From Chelydra serpentina (Eukaryota > Chordata > Testudines > Chelydridae): a stretch of DNA of 64,000 nt. This document shows positions 47,491 through 59,299 of this stretch, piece after piece. Made by a program: the position numbers and the translations under genes. A model generated the notes under the pieces. The model did no database searches. It had not been told where the DNA came from and saw only the letters and a list, made by a program, of their open reading frames with translations. Within the stretch, counting starts at the first letter, position 1. Each line of letters opens with the position of its first letter. The DNA lies in assembly GCA_037349315.1 (NCBI GenBank), contig JBAIAC010000004.1, positions 36,831,001 through 36,895,000 on the forward strand. Direction: 5' to 3'.

Positions 47491-48907
47491 CTGCAAGAAG
47501 AAAAAGACAATAATCCACAAAGCTTCCATAGCCCTGAGAAATCAAGACAGAAAGATACAGTAATGGACAGTTAAATAACTTAGTTTGTCAGACATAAAGA
47601 TGTGTTTAGATTCTTCTCTGACATAAGTCCAATATCATATTAATAGGGATGCACACAATATAAATAGGTTGATATTTTATTCTTATGGAAGTGCTGTGTT
47701 TTCTAGATGAAAAAGACTTTCATCTATAAATTGAAGTATGTAAAAAGTTTAAAAGGCAGAATAATGGGCCTCATTCTGCTCTCTGCAGTATGGTGTGGAC
47801 ATCATACTGTGGCATGCAAGAAGCAAACAAGTGAAGGTGGGAGAGCAATGGCTTTAATTAAATTTTCTCCATATCTACTTAAGACATCCATCATCAGAGC
47901 CTCTGAGGACAAGAAACAATAAGTAGGGTTCACAGAGTGATGTGTATAATTGACTCTCTTCCTTGCTTCTTCGTTATATTACTGTTTCTTGTTTAATTGT
48001 TTTTGAGGGTGAGGGAAGAGATTTTCTCTTTCACTTTTGTTCTTGTTGTAGTATTTCTTCCAAGGAGGGATAAGGTATTTATATGGATAATGCGAATATT
48101 TGGAGTGATAACAATACATATTTTTTTTAAGTAAGCAAGAGTTCTAGAAGCGATAAAAAACTCTCATACATCTGACCACAAGTCAGCCTCTAGCTATTGA
48201 GGGAGAGGAAGAAACTTTCCTGAGGGGTGGGTTTTTCTATAACTGACTACTGCAAGTTTTTTGCACATCCACTCAAGCTTCAGATACTGGTCTAGATGGG
48301 CCACTGTTTTTATCCAGTCAGCATTTAATATGTGACTAATTCCTTGGGGCAATTTATTGTACAAAGGCTTTTGCAGAAAGATGACTTTTACAACATGCTC
48401 TGAAAATAATCGGGCTTGGCCTGAAACAGTACGAGTCAGATTGGATCCCAAATGCCTTTTACGATCTGTTAGCTATTAAATGACCTCTCTGTATGAAATG
48501 TGATGGTGTCCTCAATTCCTAGAAAACAACTGACTTCTATGGGCTCAACCTTCTCCTTTCCTTTTCCCCTCTAATTCTACCTTGGATATGCTTTTACTTT
48601 TGTTATTTACTGATACCTTCTTTTGTAACTACTATATATTTCTTTTTTGGCATATAGTTTCAGTTGTGTTCAATCCACAAAGTATCCTACATCAGTAAAT
48701 CCTGGAATTCAAATGATGGAACAGTCAAAAACTGTATTTGGCTTATAATGCTGTAATGATCCTTGTCTCCCAATACTATGCCCCAAATAAAAGACAGTGA
48801 GACAAACTAAAATTAAAACACTAACATCTTGAACTATATTGTACAGTATGTGTGTAATATGTACACAGATATAGCAATGAAAATACATCAGTAAATACAG
48901 CCCTTAC
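47491..48907. other. C11orf65: C11orf65 intron, no feature recognised
   Basis: AT-rich intronic sequence. Short open frames at 47707 and 48194 show no family resemblance. Confidence 0.5.
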
Positions 48908-49000
48908 CTCTCTAGGGTCAATGCATTTCATCAGAAGATGAGGGTCCCCAACTCCTTTAAAGCCTATTAGTTCTTTGTAGTACTGAAAGACACGGACATC
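48908..49000 (-). CDS. C11orf65: C11orf65 (MFI) exon (VFQYYKELIGFKGVGDPH)
   Basis: A 93-bp, phase-0 - strand exon (acceptor tacttctctacag, donor GAG|gtaagg) of 31 codons: DVRVFQYYKELIGF, KGVGDPHLLMKCIDPRE. The human protein reads NVAIFQHFKSLIDLRRQGEP...KYINPKE here. The open frame upstream of the AG is intronic. The first coding exon(s), with the IQ-like AARVIQQAWK segment, were not found up to 64000. Confidence 0.9.
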
Positions 49001-51194
49001 CTGTAGAGAAGTATAAATATACCAAGAAAAAATATTGTCCCTGGAGTTTTTCCAGTTTTTGAACATAGCCATGACACTATTCAGGGTTTTCCCATGCTAA
49101 ACCACTCAGAATTTAGACAGTGTAGGGCACAATCCATCAAATGGTCTCACAGAGTTAAACTTGTGCCTGGTGTACTCATCCCAGTCCTGAAGACTGACGT
49201 TAATAGTGTTACATCACTGCTGAATTCAGTCAAATGTGTGTAACAAAAACTGAGTCTAGTGCATATTTGAAAAACTAAGTTTATATTGTTTATTTTGGTA
49301 TTAAGTCAGAGTTAGTTAAAAGTGAGAAGGCTTTCAGAGAAAGAAATGCATATGGATACAAATTAAAAGCATGGAATTGCTGTCATATACTAGGGGGAAT
49401 TTTAAAGTAGAGCATCTAAATCTCCTAATTTACCATAGTTATCTTTGAAAAGATCTCTTTGGTAAGACTCCCCACAAGATCACCTTTTCTTCCTCAGCTT
49501 TGGACTTAGGGGATTACCTTTACAATAACTTTTTAAAAGTCTGTCCATTTCTCTCTCTGTGAACTAGGTTATCACCATGATATCTAAGTGGCTTTTACAC
49601 TTCCCATTTCTGTCCAACTTCCTCCTTTGCTTCTCTTTACCATCATCCCATCATTAACAACGTATAACTCTTTAAATGACAACTTTCCCCAGTAATACAG
49701 TAGTCACCCACCCTCCTGATGAGGGCTGTCCCTCTGTTCCTAAAGTTATTGTAATCAGTGCCTCACTGCATGCTATGCGCTACTGTAGACTGTGCAGAAC
49801 ACAGAATAAAAAGACCAAAACACTGCTGAAGGAAGCCCACACATTCCACCTACATTAATACACCACCCCCCTTTGGTAATGTGATGAGATTTTTTTAATT
49901 GTGGCAACTATGGAAATCTACCTGCTTTTGACAATATACAATTATATATCATTTGTAATATACTGTATATGCGGGCTTCTGTGGATAGTTAACTCTTTAT
50001 TAAGTTTTATGGCCATCACCCCTATGTGTGGGGACAGCTGTCCTGGCAGACTTTCCATCACCACTTTGGTTTATAAAGGAGAAAAAAATCAAAATTGTTA
50101 CTTAAGTGTTTAATGATTAAAATAAATGATTAAACATAAAATAGTGCTTCACACTCACAATACATCTTTTCCAGCACCTCTGAATGACTCCTGCAGCATG
50201 GTTCCATTTGTCTTCTTCCATTGGCATTTACAAATGCCTAAAACAATAAGGTTATTGTTCGCAACTATTCAATATTGCCTCAGTTGCTATTTTCACAGCC
50301 TTTTTCTTTTATAACCAGTTTGAAGTAAGTAGCTGGTAAAAACCACTTTTAAAAAAATGTCTGTCTTTTAAGAGTGTTGTTGTAGCTGTGTTACCTCACC
50401 CACATTAGCTTTTAAGACTTCAATTAAGATTGAGAAAAAATAGGTTACTCATTAATAACTAGTTTCTCCAACTAAGTTATATCCCCTCTAGACCAGTAAT
50501 CTTAGGTAGAAATTACAAAATAAAATGATTCATAGAATTTGGATAAGTAATTGTGAAATACAGATACAGACAAAAAACAATACCTGCTTTTCAAAGATGG
50601 TCATGCACAATTGCATTCAGCATGGGTGTACTGTTTGAAATCAAAGTGATTTAAATAACTGATTTTAATCATGATTTAAATTAGCAAGTAGGAAACCTTG
50701 ATTTAAATAATCAATTTTAATTGTGATTTGCATTTGTACTTCAGTTATTTTCCTGAAGAAAGGTTGATTCTCATTGGTTGGATTTGCAACTAAATATGGC
50801 CTTTACACTAAATGTGGTGCTTCTTTTTGCTCACCAGGACAATATGCTATATTTATCTACATTAATGTAAGCAGTTATAGAGCTTAACATATATTTATAG
50901 AGTTTTAATTTTTACATTTTTTATTTTGTAGAAAATGGTGAATGATACATTTCTTATTTAGTAGATGATTTTTTTTTAACTTGTTTTGTGATTTAACTTG
51001 TGATTTGTGGCGAGCTCTATTTGGATGGAAAATCAAATTATATTAAAAATGTGCTACATTTATCAAAATATGTTTTGCATTTAAAACTATCTGATTTATT
51101 AAATAATGGAATTAGCTGTAGATAGTGAATTGAACTGATTGTTTCTTATCACCTTTAAGATTTTAGAACTAATAGATCTCATTCTCTCATACGT
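49001..51194. other. Probable C11orf65 5' intron, AT-rich
   Basis: No gene seen. 50630-51070 is very AT-rich with a repeated gatttaaat theme (ctgattttaatcatgattta, ttgatttaaataatcaattt), probably an old DNA-element remnant. Its family is not recognised. Confidence 0.45.
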
Positions 51195-51201
51195 AAGACT
51201 A

Positions 51202-51316
51202 AGATTTAGTCACAGGTATTTTTAGTAAAAGTCATGGACAGGTCACGGGCAATAAACAAAAATTCATGACCCGTGACCTGTCCATGACTTTTACTATAAA
51301 TACCCCTGACTAAAAC
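51202..51316. repeat. Long palindrome (arms about 48 bp)
   Basis: agtaaaagtcatggacaggt (from 51224) is mirrored by acctgtccatgacttttact on the other side of a roughly 18-bp loop. Outer arms gatttagtcacaggtatttt and aaatacccctgactaaaact extend it. It is probably paired ends of a DNA transposon, adjoining the GC-rich block at 51317. Confidence 0.75.
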
Positions 51317-52443
51317 TTAGCAGCTCTTGGAGCCCGGAGCGCCACTGCTCTGGGAGACCCTGGGATACCACTGCTCTGGGGAGGCCCGGGGCCGACAGCT
51401 ATCCCCTGCTCTGGTGGCAGGGGCTGACTGCCCTCCGAGGCCCCCGGGGACCACTGCTCCGATGGCCTCCAGGGCGGCCCCTGGGACTGCTGCTGTTCCG
51501 GGACCACTGCTGCTCCGGCAGCCCCCGGGGCCAGCAGCACCAGCTGCTTCTTGGGCGGCCCTGAGGCCAGCTGCCCAGAGCCGCCCAGCAGCTGCCGGTG
51601 TGGCTGGCCCCGGGGCCTCCCCAGCAATGGCCAGTGCGGCTGGCCCCGGGGTCCACCCCAGCAGTCACCTGAGCGGCTGGCCCCCACATCCACCCCAGCT
51701 GCCACCTGAGTGGCTCCCAAAGTGACCAGCACACCCCCGCCCTCCGGCAGCGGTTGGGGGAGTAGACGGTCTCCGTACGCTGCTTCCCTCAGGCACCACC
51801 CCCGCAGCTCCCATTGGCCGCAGATCCTGGCCAATGGGAGCTGCAAAGTCAGTGCTCAGGGCGGGGGCAGCGCGCAGACACACACCCCCCCACACACCCC
51901 GCCGGAGCCACAGGGACATGCTGGCTGCTTCCGGGAGCAGTGCGGCGCGGGCGGAGGGAGGGTGGGAGGCAGAGCGGATAAGAATCCACCTTAGTGCTGC
52001 TGGCACATCTCTGCGTGTCCCTTGGGGGCAGTGGGTCTCCGTGCGCAGCCCAGGGCAGGGACAGCGTGCGGAGCCTCCTCCCTCCCGCCAGGGGCACGCA
52101 GAGACATGCCAGCAGCCGGCCACTTCCGGGAGCAGTGTGGGGCCACTGGCCACAGCATGCAGGCAGCCTGCCTGCCTGAGCCATGCTGTGCTGCCATCTG
52201 GGACTCGGGCCGGTTGTCAGATGAGATTTGTCCTGCATTTTGGGGAGGGGGCCCTGTCGTTGGGGGCCCCATGCCACCGCATGGTTTGTTTCATGGTAAA
52301 GTTGCTCCTGGCCCAGAGTCTCTCTCCTGCAGCCAGTTTCTCAGCTTTGACTGGTCCAGCAGTCAAAAAGTCTCTTCTCCTTCCAAAAGCCTGCCTCTGT
52401 GTTCTCCTTCCTGCTCTATGTTTTCTTTGTCTGTCTGACCCAC
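51317..52443. other. GC-rich block without recognised genes
   Basis: Strongly GC-rich sequence with many overlapping frames on both strands, none resembling a protein. Partial internal repeats (gcagctgccggtg, ggaccactgctgctccgg, cttccgggagcagtg about 180 bp apart) suggest repeat-derived filler. It could alternatively be a CpG island. Confidence 0.4.
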
Positions 52444-52878
52444 CATAGGTGCCGACTTCCCCTGTTTCCCATGGGTGCTCGACCTCCCCTCTGCCCCTGG
52501 CCCTGCCCCCACTACACCCCTTCCATGAGAACCTGCCCCACCCCCATTTCAACCCCTTCCCCAAAGTCCCCGCCCCAACTCTTCCCCCTCCCTGCCCCTA
52601 TTCCAACCCTTTCCCCAAATCCCTGCCCCGGTCCTGCCTCTTTCCCTGAGCGCGCCACATTCCTGCTTCTCCCCCTCCTCTTGGAGCGTGCTAAAGCGCT
52701 GGGAGGGCGGGAAGCGCTGGGAGGTAGGCGGGGGAGCATGGATGTGGTACGCTCAGCAGGGGAGGAGGAGGTGGGGTGGGGAATGAGGGGAGCTTGGCTG
52801 TCGGTGGGTGCAGATCACCCACTAATTTTTCCCGGTGGGTGCTCCAACCCCGGAGCACCCACAAAGTCCGCACCTATG
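52444..52878. mobile_element. GC-rich hAT MITE, copy 4 (TSD TGACCC[A/T]C)
   Basis: CATAGGTGCCGACTT and aaagtccgcacctatg termini, 435 bp, flanked by TGACCCAC (52436-52443) and TGACCCTC (52879-52886), one mismatch. It shares cggtgggtgctccaaccccg with the other copies. Confidence 0.9.
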
Positions 52879-52882
52879 TGAC

Positions 52883-52983
52883 CCTCACACTGCTTTGGAT
52901 GTAATATCAAAAAAGCATTCCTCACACTGCTTTGGATGTAATATCAAAAAAGCATTCCTCACACTGCTTTGGATGTAATATCA
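52883..52983. repeat. 37-bp tandem repeat, 2.7 units
   Basis: The unit starts cctcacactgctttggatgt and repeats at 52883, 52920 and 52957 with no differences seen. It directly abuts the right end of the hAT and overlaps its target duplication. Confidence 0.92.
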
Positions 52984-53879
52984 GCCACTATAGCAGGAGA
53001 AACACAAAATCCTAAATGTGTATTTTGTCAGGTAATTTCAGGTGTCATGCATCCAGCGGGGCATAATGTGGATCTTGTCTTTGGTAATGTGTGGTGACAG
53101 CGGGGTGGAAATTATACCTTTTTCAGACAGTGTCATCATCAGTGCAGAATTTTCTATGCTCTGCAGCTGGTGACTCAATTTGTCTAATGGCCGGTAGGAC
53201 ATTATGATATTTTTTCCTGAACTATTTATATGATGATTCTTAAGCATCTTCTGTTTATTCATCATCCTCATAGGTAAACTTGGTTTATTGATGACCATCA
53301 GGAGCAGAAATGTATAGCCAACAGGTCAGAGTATTGTCAGCAGAATTGCACTTAATCCAATGATTACAATAAAGAGTTTTCAAAGTTGTATGGCATGGTG
53401 ATGCTAAAGATGAAGAATGCAGAAGCAATGGTGGAAGACAACTTTTCTTCATCTTTAGCATCACCATGCTTTGAACTTTAGCATCACACCTTAGAAAGCT
53501 CTTTACTGTAATAAGTTGGACTGTGCAACTCTGCTGACAGTGCTCTCTCTAGAGAAGTTGTAGCCAATTTAACTTCCTGAGGTTTTAGAGGTTATGGGAG
53601 AACATGGGTCTAATTGCACCATGCCAATTGGACCTATATACCTAAAACTGAATAAAAGAAGTAATAAGTAAAATACCAGCTTCCCTCAAATGAGTGCTCT
53701 GATGGTTCTTTCATGTTGGGTTCTACAAAACTCTACCTTGATGCCTCTTTTTTCAAGGTTGGTGTAAGATATCACTGTGGGGAACTATGAGATGACTTGG
53801 GCTGCAGTGCTCTCCGTGTAAGGATGAAATTCAGCTCAGTTTCTTAATTTCAGCTAACCCAGGTAATGAAAGGTGGGTG
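52984..53879. other. No gene recognised
   Basis: AT-rich DNA. A local duplication is visible (gatgctaaagatgaagaa at 53400, inverted at about 53445-53465), making a small hairpin. No coding similarity. Confidence 0.45.
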
Positions 53880-54110
53880 CTTTGTCAGTGCCTGATCCAG
53901 GCTGGGACTTGGATGGCAGCAATTTAACTGAAAGTCAGTCTGAATAAAATAGAGGTGATGCCAATAGACTGGGAAAGAAGCTTGAAGGGATGGCCAAGTG
54001 ATTCTTGCCCTCATGATCAAGGATGTGTCTCATCCTCTGTCCTAGAGGCTCACAATTTAGGACTGATTTTAGGACCTCATCTGCTCTGGGATTCTAGGTG
54101 CTATTAGGGG
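53880..54110 (+). mobile_element. L2-like LINE remnant, left part
   Basis: The frame LNKIEVMPIDWERSLKGW and, 75 bp on, HNLGLIL matches the KTEVM and V.NLGVI.D blocks found after the RT active site in L2. The continuation of the same protein appears at 59115 on the same strand, so later insertions split the element. Confidence 0.55.
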
Positions 54111-54539
54111 CCAAGGCCAAAATCCACAAAGGGACTTTGGCATTGCAACACCTAACTTTTAAGCACCTAGCCATCCATTGGATGCCAGAGACTCTGAGTT
54201 AAGTGCCTAGGCTTCTTATAAAATGCATGGGCAGAGATAATCACCTAACAATGGGATCCACAAAGCCAGCACACTAGACAAGGAGCTGTCTAAGCTAATG
54301 AATAGCTAATGAATAATGAATAGACTCTGAGGAGAGGTGTGTCTCCTAAGCCCCGACTCTCTCGTGGAGTTAGGTGCCAAACAGTCCAGGCTGGATCCCA
54401 TTTGGGATCCAAAGCGACGAACCCTCTCCTGTGTGGGGCACCAAAGCCATCTCTTGCCAGAACTGCAGTGGCACACCTACCTCCATGCAAAATGGCCACG
54501 TGGTGGTGAGTGAAGGAGAAAAACTCTCTTATAACTTTT

Positions 54540-54680
54540 AATTTAGTGGTTGGGGAACTCACCCAGGATGTGGGAGACCCTGGTTCAATTCCCTTCTCTG
54601 CCTGCAGAGAAGGGATTTGAAGATGTTTTTCTCACCTCTCAGGTGAGTACCCTAACCACTGGGCTCTGGGATATTCTGAA
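54540..54680. repeat. tRNA-like palindromic repeat
   Basis: Left tagtggttggggaactcacc and right ggtgagtaccctaaccactg are imperfect inverted copies. A central ccctggttcaattcccttct resembles a pol III box B. A sister copy spans 54755-54885 and continues at 58497. Confidence 0.55.
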
Positions 54681-54754
54681 GTGGGTTTCTCTGTAAGGTG
54701 TTCCACTGGATATAATTAAATATGCACGAGGATAGAAAGAGAGTGAAAATGACT

Positions 54755-54885
54755 ATAGTCCAGTGGTTAAGGCACTCATCTGTGAGGTGGGAAACCTACA
54801 TTCAAATCCCTTCTTAGCAGTCAGAGGGGGGACTGAACCACGATTTCCCACATCCTGTGTAAGTACAGTACCCTATCCACTAGGC
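54755..54885. repeat. tRNA-like palindromic repeat, second copy, split by hAT
   Basis: agtccagtggttaaggcact and the right arm acagtaccctatccactagg form the palindrome. The hAT at 54886-58496 interrupts its last bases, which resume as actagactaaaggtt. Confidence 0.55.
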
Positions 54886-55350
54886 CACTGTTTCCCAAAC
54901 TTACAACAGTTGCGTACTCCTTTTGAGACATTTGTCTTACCGGCATACCCCTTCTCCAGTGAAGATAATGGGGAGGGGTAGCCACATTTTTATAACACAC
55001 TCCTAATTCGTTTCATTCTGGATTAAATGTTTATTAGAAATAAATACAAAATTATATTACATACATTTGAAACAAACATTTTAATAGAAATAGTTACATA
55101 TAGAAATAGTACTAGAAATAATTAAAATAATAGAAGTGAATCAACAGTCTGGCAGAACAGCGTATATATTACATACATACACACATACATATATGTGGTG
55201 AATTCGTACCATTCTGAAATTAAAATATGCTGGTTTGGTTAGGTTAGTGAAGAAAGCACTAGTTTTAATACTTACTATTTCGGTACTGAAAAATTTTCAG
55301 TACAAACCAAACTATTCAGTGTGAGGGATGGAACTGCTTTTGACCAGACA

Positions 55351-58131
55351 CTATCGAGGGAAATCTGGCTCGATGTTTGTGATCTTAAGACGAAGATGGG
55401 GCTCCACGTCAATAAGACAATTTCGTTTTTTTGCTTTGATGCCAACCAGCGCAGAGAATCCGATCTCACACAAATACGAGGTGGGAAAAGGCAGAAGATA
55501 CTTGACAGCTTTGTCCGATAGAGCTGGATATTCAGAGCTAACCACCAACCAAAATGACATCAGTGTATTTTGCTCACATTTTGTTTTCAGGAAGCTGTCT
55601 GAAGCCAGCTCCAAGAGCTGTTCTTCTCCTGAAGCAGAGACGTTATTTGGCAATGTTTGAACATTGATGATAAAAAGGGTTCCTTATCCGTTCAAAGGTG
55701 CAGTCTGGTTCAGGGAAATACTTACGAAGATCTTTCTGCAAGCTTTCCAAATGCTGCTTCATGGTTTGCAACACATCACTATCAAGTTCATTAGTCAAGT
55801 TTATTACTAAGTCATGAAGAGATGGACAGGAATCCAGTTCATGACGACTAAGACGTTTATGCCACAGTTTCAATTTTGCGACCATGGCGCTCACTTTGTC
55901 TTGAACATGGACTATGGATATGAGTTTCCCTTGCAAGGATAGATTGAGGTTGTTTAAATGAGCAAAGATATCTGCAATATATGCTAGTTTGCATAGCCAT
56001 TTCCAGTCGTGTATACCGTCTCACAGGTTAAAGGTTTCATCTAAAAAAACTTGCAGTTCTTCTCACAGCTCAAACAGGTGATTCAGAACTTTTCCACGCA
56101 AAAGCCTACGCACTTCAGTGTGAAATAGGAGTTGTGTGTAATCACTGCCCATCTCATCACAAAGCTGAGAAAACAGCCGGGCGTTCAGAGGGCGGCCTTT
56201 CACAAAATTGATTTTTTTCACAGCTTCATCCAGTACTTACTTTAGATCTGCCTGCATATTCTGGGTGGTGAGTGCTTCCCTGTGAATGCAACAATGAGTC
56301 GATTTTTCTTCTGGCCCAACAGCTTGAATACATGCAACAACTCCTTTCTTCGAACCAGTCATGGCTCTGGCGCCATCCGTGCTTATTCCAATACAACAAC
56401 TCCAATCCAAGTAATTGTTTTTGATAAAGTCATCAATAACTTTAAAAATAGCTTCTCCAGTTGTATGTATTGGTATAGGTTGGCAGAACAAAATATCATC
56501 GTGGACGTCATTATTCAGCTCGTATCTGACAAACAACAAAATATTAGCTAAATTCACAATATCAGTGGATTCATCCGCTTGCAGTGCAGAGTAGCAACTC
56601 TTTTGAAGGGAAGGGGGAGAGGGTCTGATGCAGTGCTATAACATCCTCTTACCAGTAAAGGGTTAAGAAATACAGGTAGCCAGACTGACACCTGACCTGG
56701 CTGGCATCTGACCAATAAGGGGACAAGATACTTTCAAATCTTGGGAGGGGGGAAGGCTTGGTGTGTGTGTCTTTGTCTGAGAGAGAGTGATCTTGGAAGA
56801 CAGAAGGAACCTGCAGAAAATCAAACCTCCCTTTTCTGAAGTAAGTTTAGATAGCATAGCGTATAGATTTCTGTTTAATTTCGGCTTGGTGTATTCCCTG
56901 TGTTAGAAGGGGCAAAGGGGGGGAGGTTATTCATGGTTTTCTGTAATTTTAAGGTTTTGTCCAGAGGGGGAATTCTCTCTGAGTTTGGAAATATAGTGCC
57001 CTGTAAAATAGTTATAATCCTGATTTTACAGAGATGATTTTACCTTCTTTATTTTTAACAAAATCCTTCTTTTAAGAAGCTGACTGTTTTCTATGGTGTT
57101 AAAACCCAGGGGGTGGGTTTTTAGATCACTGTGTAATCAATTGGTTGGGAGATTGTTCTCAAGCTTCCCCAGGAAAGGGGGTGTACGGCTTGAGGGGATA
57201 TTTTGGCGGGGAGGGAAGTTCAAGTGATTCCTTTCCTGGATTCCTGTTAGATACTTGATGGTGGCAGCGAAAGAAGCATTTCTCAGAGTGCAGGGAATTT
57301 TGTACCTTGGGGGATTTAACCTAAGCTGGTAAAAATAAGCTTAGGGGCTCTGAATGCGGGTCCCCACATCTTCACCCTAGAGTTTAGCGTGGGGAGGGAA
57401 CCCTGACAACAATAATTGCTGCTTTCCGTTTTCGGCCATATCTGTGATTCTACGATGAACAGTGTTATTTGAGAGGGGACACAATCTATAGCTTTGCTAG
57501 CCTTGTCTCCAATCATCACTTGCACCATTACTTTGGCTGCAGGTTTTACTAATGTTTCGCCAATCACTTCAGCAGCTCCGGACTTTGCAATTAAGTACGC
57601 CACACTATATGAAGCTTTCAAAGCTTTCATATTTTCACCTCCCGTCACATTACGAATTGTTTTCTAGGACCTTTGGAGATCTTTGCGCCTATTTTCGAAG
57701 AATTCTACAGGTTTTCCCTTGTATTCTTTATGTTTGCTATCAAAATGGCATTTTAGGTTAGATGGTTTCATACTTTCATTTGAGAGAGTCTCGTAACAAA
57801 TCACACATAGTGGAACAGGCTCCACCTCATCACCAGTCCACGAAAATCCCAGTTTAAGATATTCTTCAACATATTTGCAGGCTTTTTTCGTTTTCTTTGC
57901 AGCTGATACGTTCAATAAACTTACAGATGGTTCACACAGTTCACTAATTTTGTCGTCACAATTGTCAGATGTAGCCATATCACTGCATTTTTTGGCATAA
58001 TTATCACTAACATTCGTATTTCCTTCATAATTTTCTTTTGTATGTTTCGAACTTCCCGTTTTTAGCCAGCGATCCATTGTAAATGGGTTTAACAAAAACA
58101 AAGAGAAATTTTGTATATTAATACACACCAA
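55351..58131 (-). pseudogene. hAT transposase (ZBED/FAM200-like), broken
   Basis: Read right to left: the N-terminal part (MDRWLKTGSSKHTKEN) contains a BED-type zinc finger with PVPLCVICYETLSNESMKPS and LKCHFDSKHKEY (C2..H..H). Then KALKASYSVAYLIAKSGAAE and NTVHRRITDMAEN (57420-57650), LQADESTDI (56560-56590), CCIGISTDGARAMTGSKKG (56360) and HREALTT. The C-terminal hAT dimerisation region is FWLVVSSEYPALSDKAVKYL and TSYLCEIGFSALV (55351-55560). Order and motifs match vertebrate ZBED5/FAM200-type transposases. Several frameshifts and an internal insertion disable it. Confidence 0.85.
56612..57404 (+). mobile_element. LTR-like insertion (solo LTR?) inside hAT transposase
   Basis: 793 bp unrelated to the transposase. 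Removing it restores an uninterrupted transposase frame across the junction, so both edges are well placed. It starts with purine-rich DNA and ends gggaggg-aaccctga. The length, single-strand-biased composition and absence of coding suggest a solitary retroviral-type LTR, but TG...CA ends and a clear target duplication are not seen. Confidence 0.45.
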
Positions 58132-59114
58132 GTATGTACTTGCTACGATCTTTAGATTACTATGAGTAGTTATTCACTTTTATCTTTTATCTGTCAGTAT
58201 GACATTGATATTTTTTCCTGAACACAAAGGTAAGTGTATTGCCCGAGCCGCAGTAACGCGCACGCGTGGTTTGCGTCAGCTCTGCTGTGCTATTAGATGT
58301 TATTATTTATAGTGTAAACCTGTGTGTATTTCTACTGTATAAGTGTACACCATTCTTGTATATTAAATTTTAGTGAATTGTTTTCTGCTGCTAAAAAAAA
58401 AAGCTATGAAAGTAAAATAAAAAATACTGCCGCGTACCCCTTGAAACCCTTTCGCGTACCACTAGGGGTACAAGTACCACACTTTGGGAAACACTGCACT
58501 AGACTAAAGGTTATAAGGGAGGATATGCCTTCCCCTTCCCCCACCCCCATTTTATGTGGGATTAGGCATGCTCTGTGACTGCCTGACAGATTGTGCTCTG
58601 CAGCTGAGATACATGAGGGAACTGCAGTGGAGTTTAGGCATGAGACAGGGCCTGGGCATCTACACTGAGGCATTGTGTGCATGCCCACCAGCAGAGACTT
58701 AGAGTCTACACAGTGAAAAAAACCCTGCAGCAGTGAGTCTCAGAGTTTGGGCTTCAGTCTGAGCGGGAATCTCTTCACTGCTATTTTTAGCCCCATAAAC
58801 TGGGCATGGGCCCCTGGTGCGCCCAAGTCCATTGACCCAAGCTCAGACTTACGGTCTTAGTTTTGTGGTGGTCGTTTTTTTGCTGTGAACACGAACCCTT
58901 AGGCATCTAGAGGACTTTTATGGGGAAAAATGTAGGTACCAAGAGATTTTAGGAGCCTCCAGAGTTAGGCAGAAGCTGAGCAGGTGCTTTGACGATCTCA
59001 GTGGTGCCTATATTTTTGAGTTAGGCAGGAGTTAGGTGCCTAAGTCCTTTTGTGGATCTGGACTAGAGAGAAAGAGTGTGTGTGTGTTTTAATCTGTGCC
59101 TGATTCAGTATTTG

Positions 59115-59290
59115 TCTTTTTTGAATTCCAGAGTTTGCCAGACCTATCCATGTTGTTGTGACTTCTAGATTGGATTATTGCTATATGCTCAGTCTGGGAT
59201 TACCCTTGCCTGACTGATAGTTGGACAACCAGCTATTCTAGCTGTCCAAGAACCACACTGGCTTCCTGTTCATTTTTACTTGGTTTAACA
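59115..59290 (+). mobile_element. L2-like LINE remnant, right part
   Basis: The frame HVVVTSRLDYCYMLSLGLPL, followed by a cactggcttcctgttcattt stretch (HTGFLFIF frame, L2 LHWLPV block), matches the C-terminal L2 motif VTSRLDYCNALYAGLP. It is on the same strand and in the order expected after 53880-54110. Confidence 0.65.
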
Positions 59291-59299
59291 ATTGTATTA

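Larger units (their letters stand above)
54886..58496 (-). mobile_element. Autonomous-type hAT transposon with transposase remnants
   Basis: TIRs CACTGTTTCCCAAA and TTTGGGAAACACTG bound 3,611 bp, with 8-bp duplications CACTAGGC (54878-54885) and CACTAGAC (58497-58504), one mismatch. A transposase of the ZBED5/FAM200-related type lies on the - strand, broken by frameshifts and an LTR-like insertion at 56612-57404. Confidence 0.9.
54115..59075. mobile_element. TIR element with palindromic modules, host of the nested hAT
   Basis: Left aatccacaaagggacttt (54120) and right aagtccttttgtggatct (59043) are inverted termini. Both are followed by matching cacctaac-type subterminal text. Excluding the nested hAT, about 1.35 kb remain. 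It separates the two L2 parts. Exact borders and superfamily are unclear. Confidence 0.5.

Noticed and set aside
51310..52564. Multiple long overlapping frames on both strands
   Set aside because: All six frames stay open because the block is GC-rich. Compositions differ by frame and none resembles a protein.
54755..54885. Possible tRNA gene in palindromic repeat
   Set aside because: The box B-like motif lies in an inverted-repeat element with no tRNA fold.
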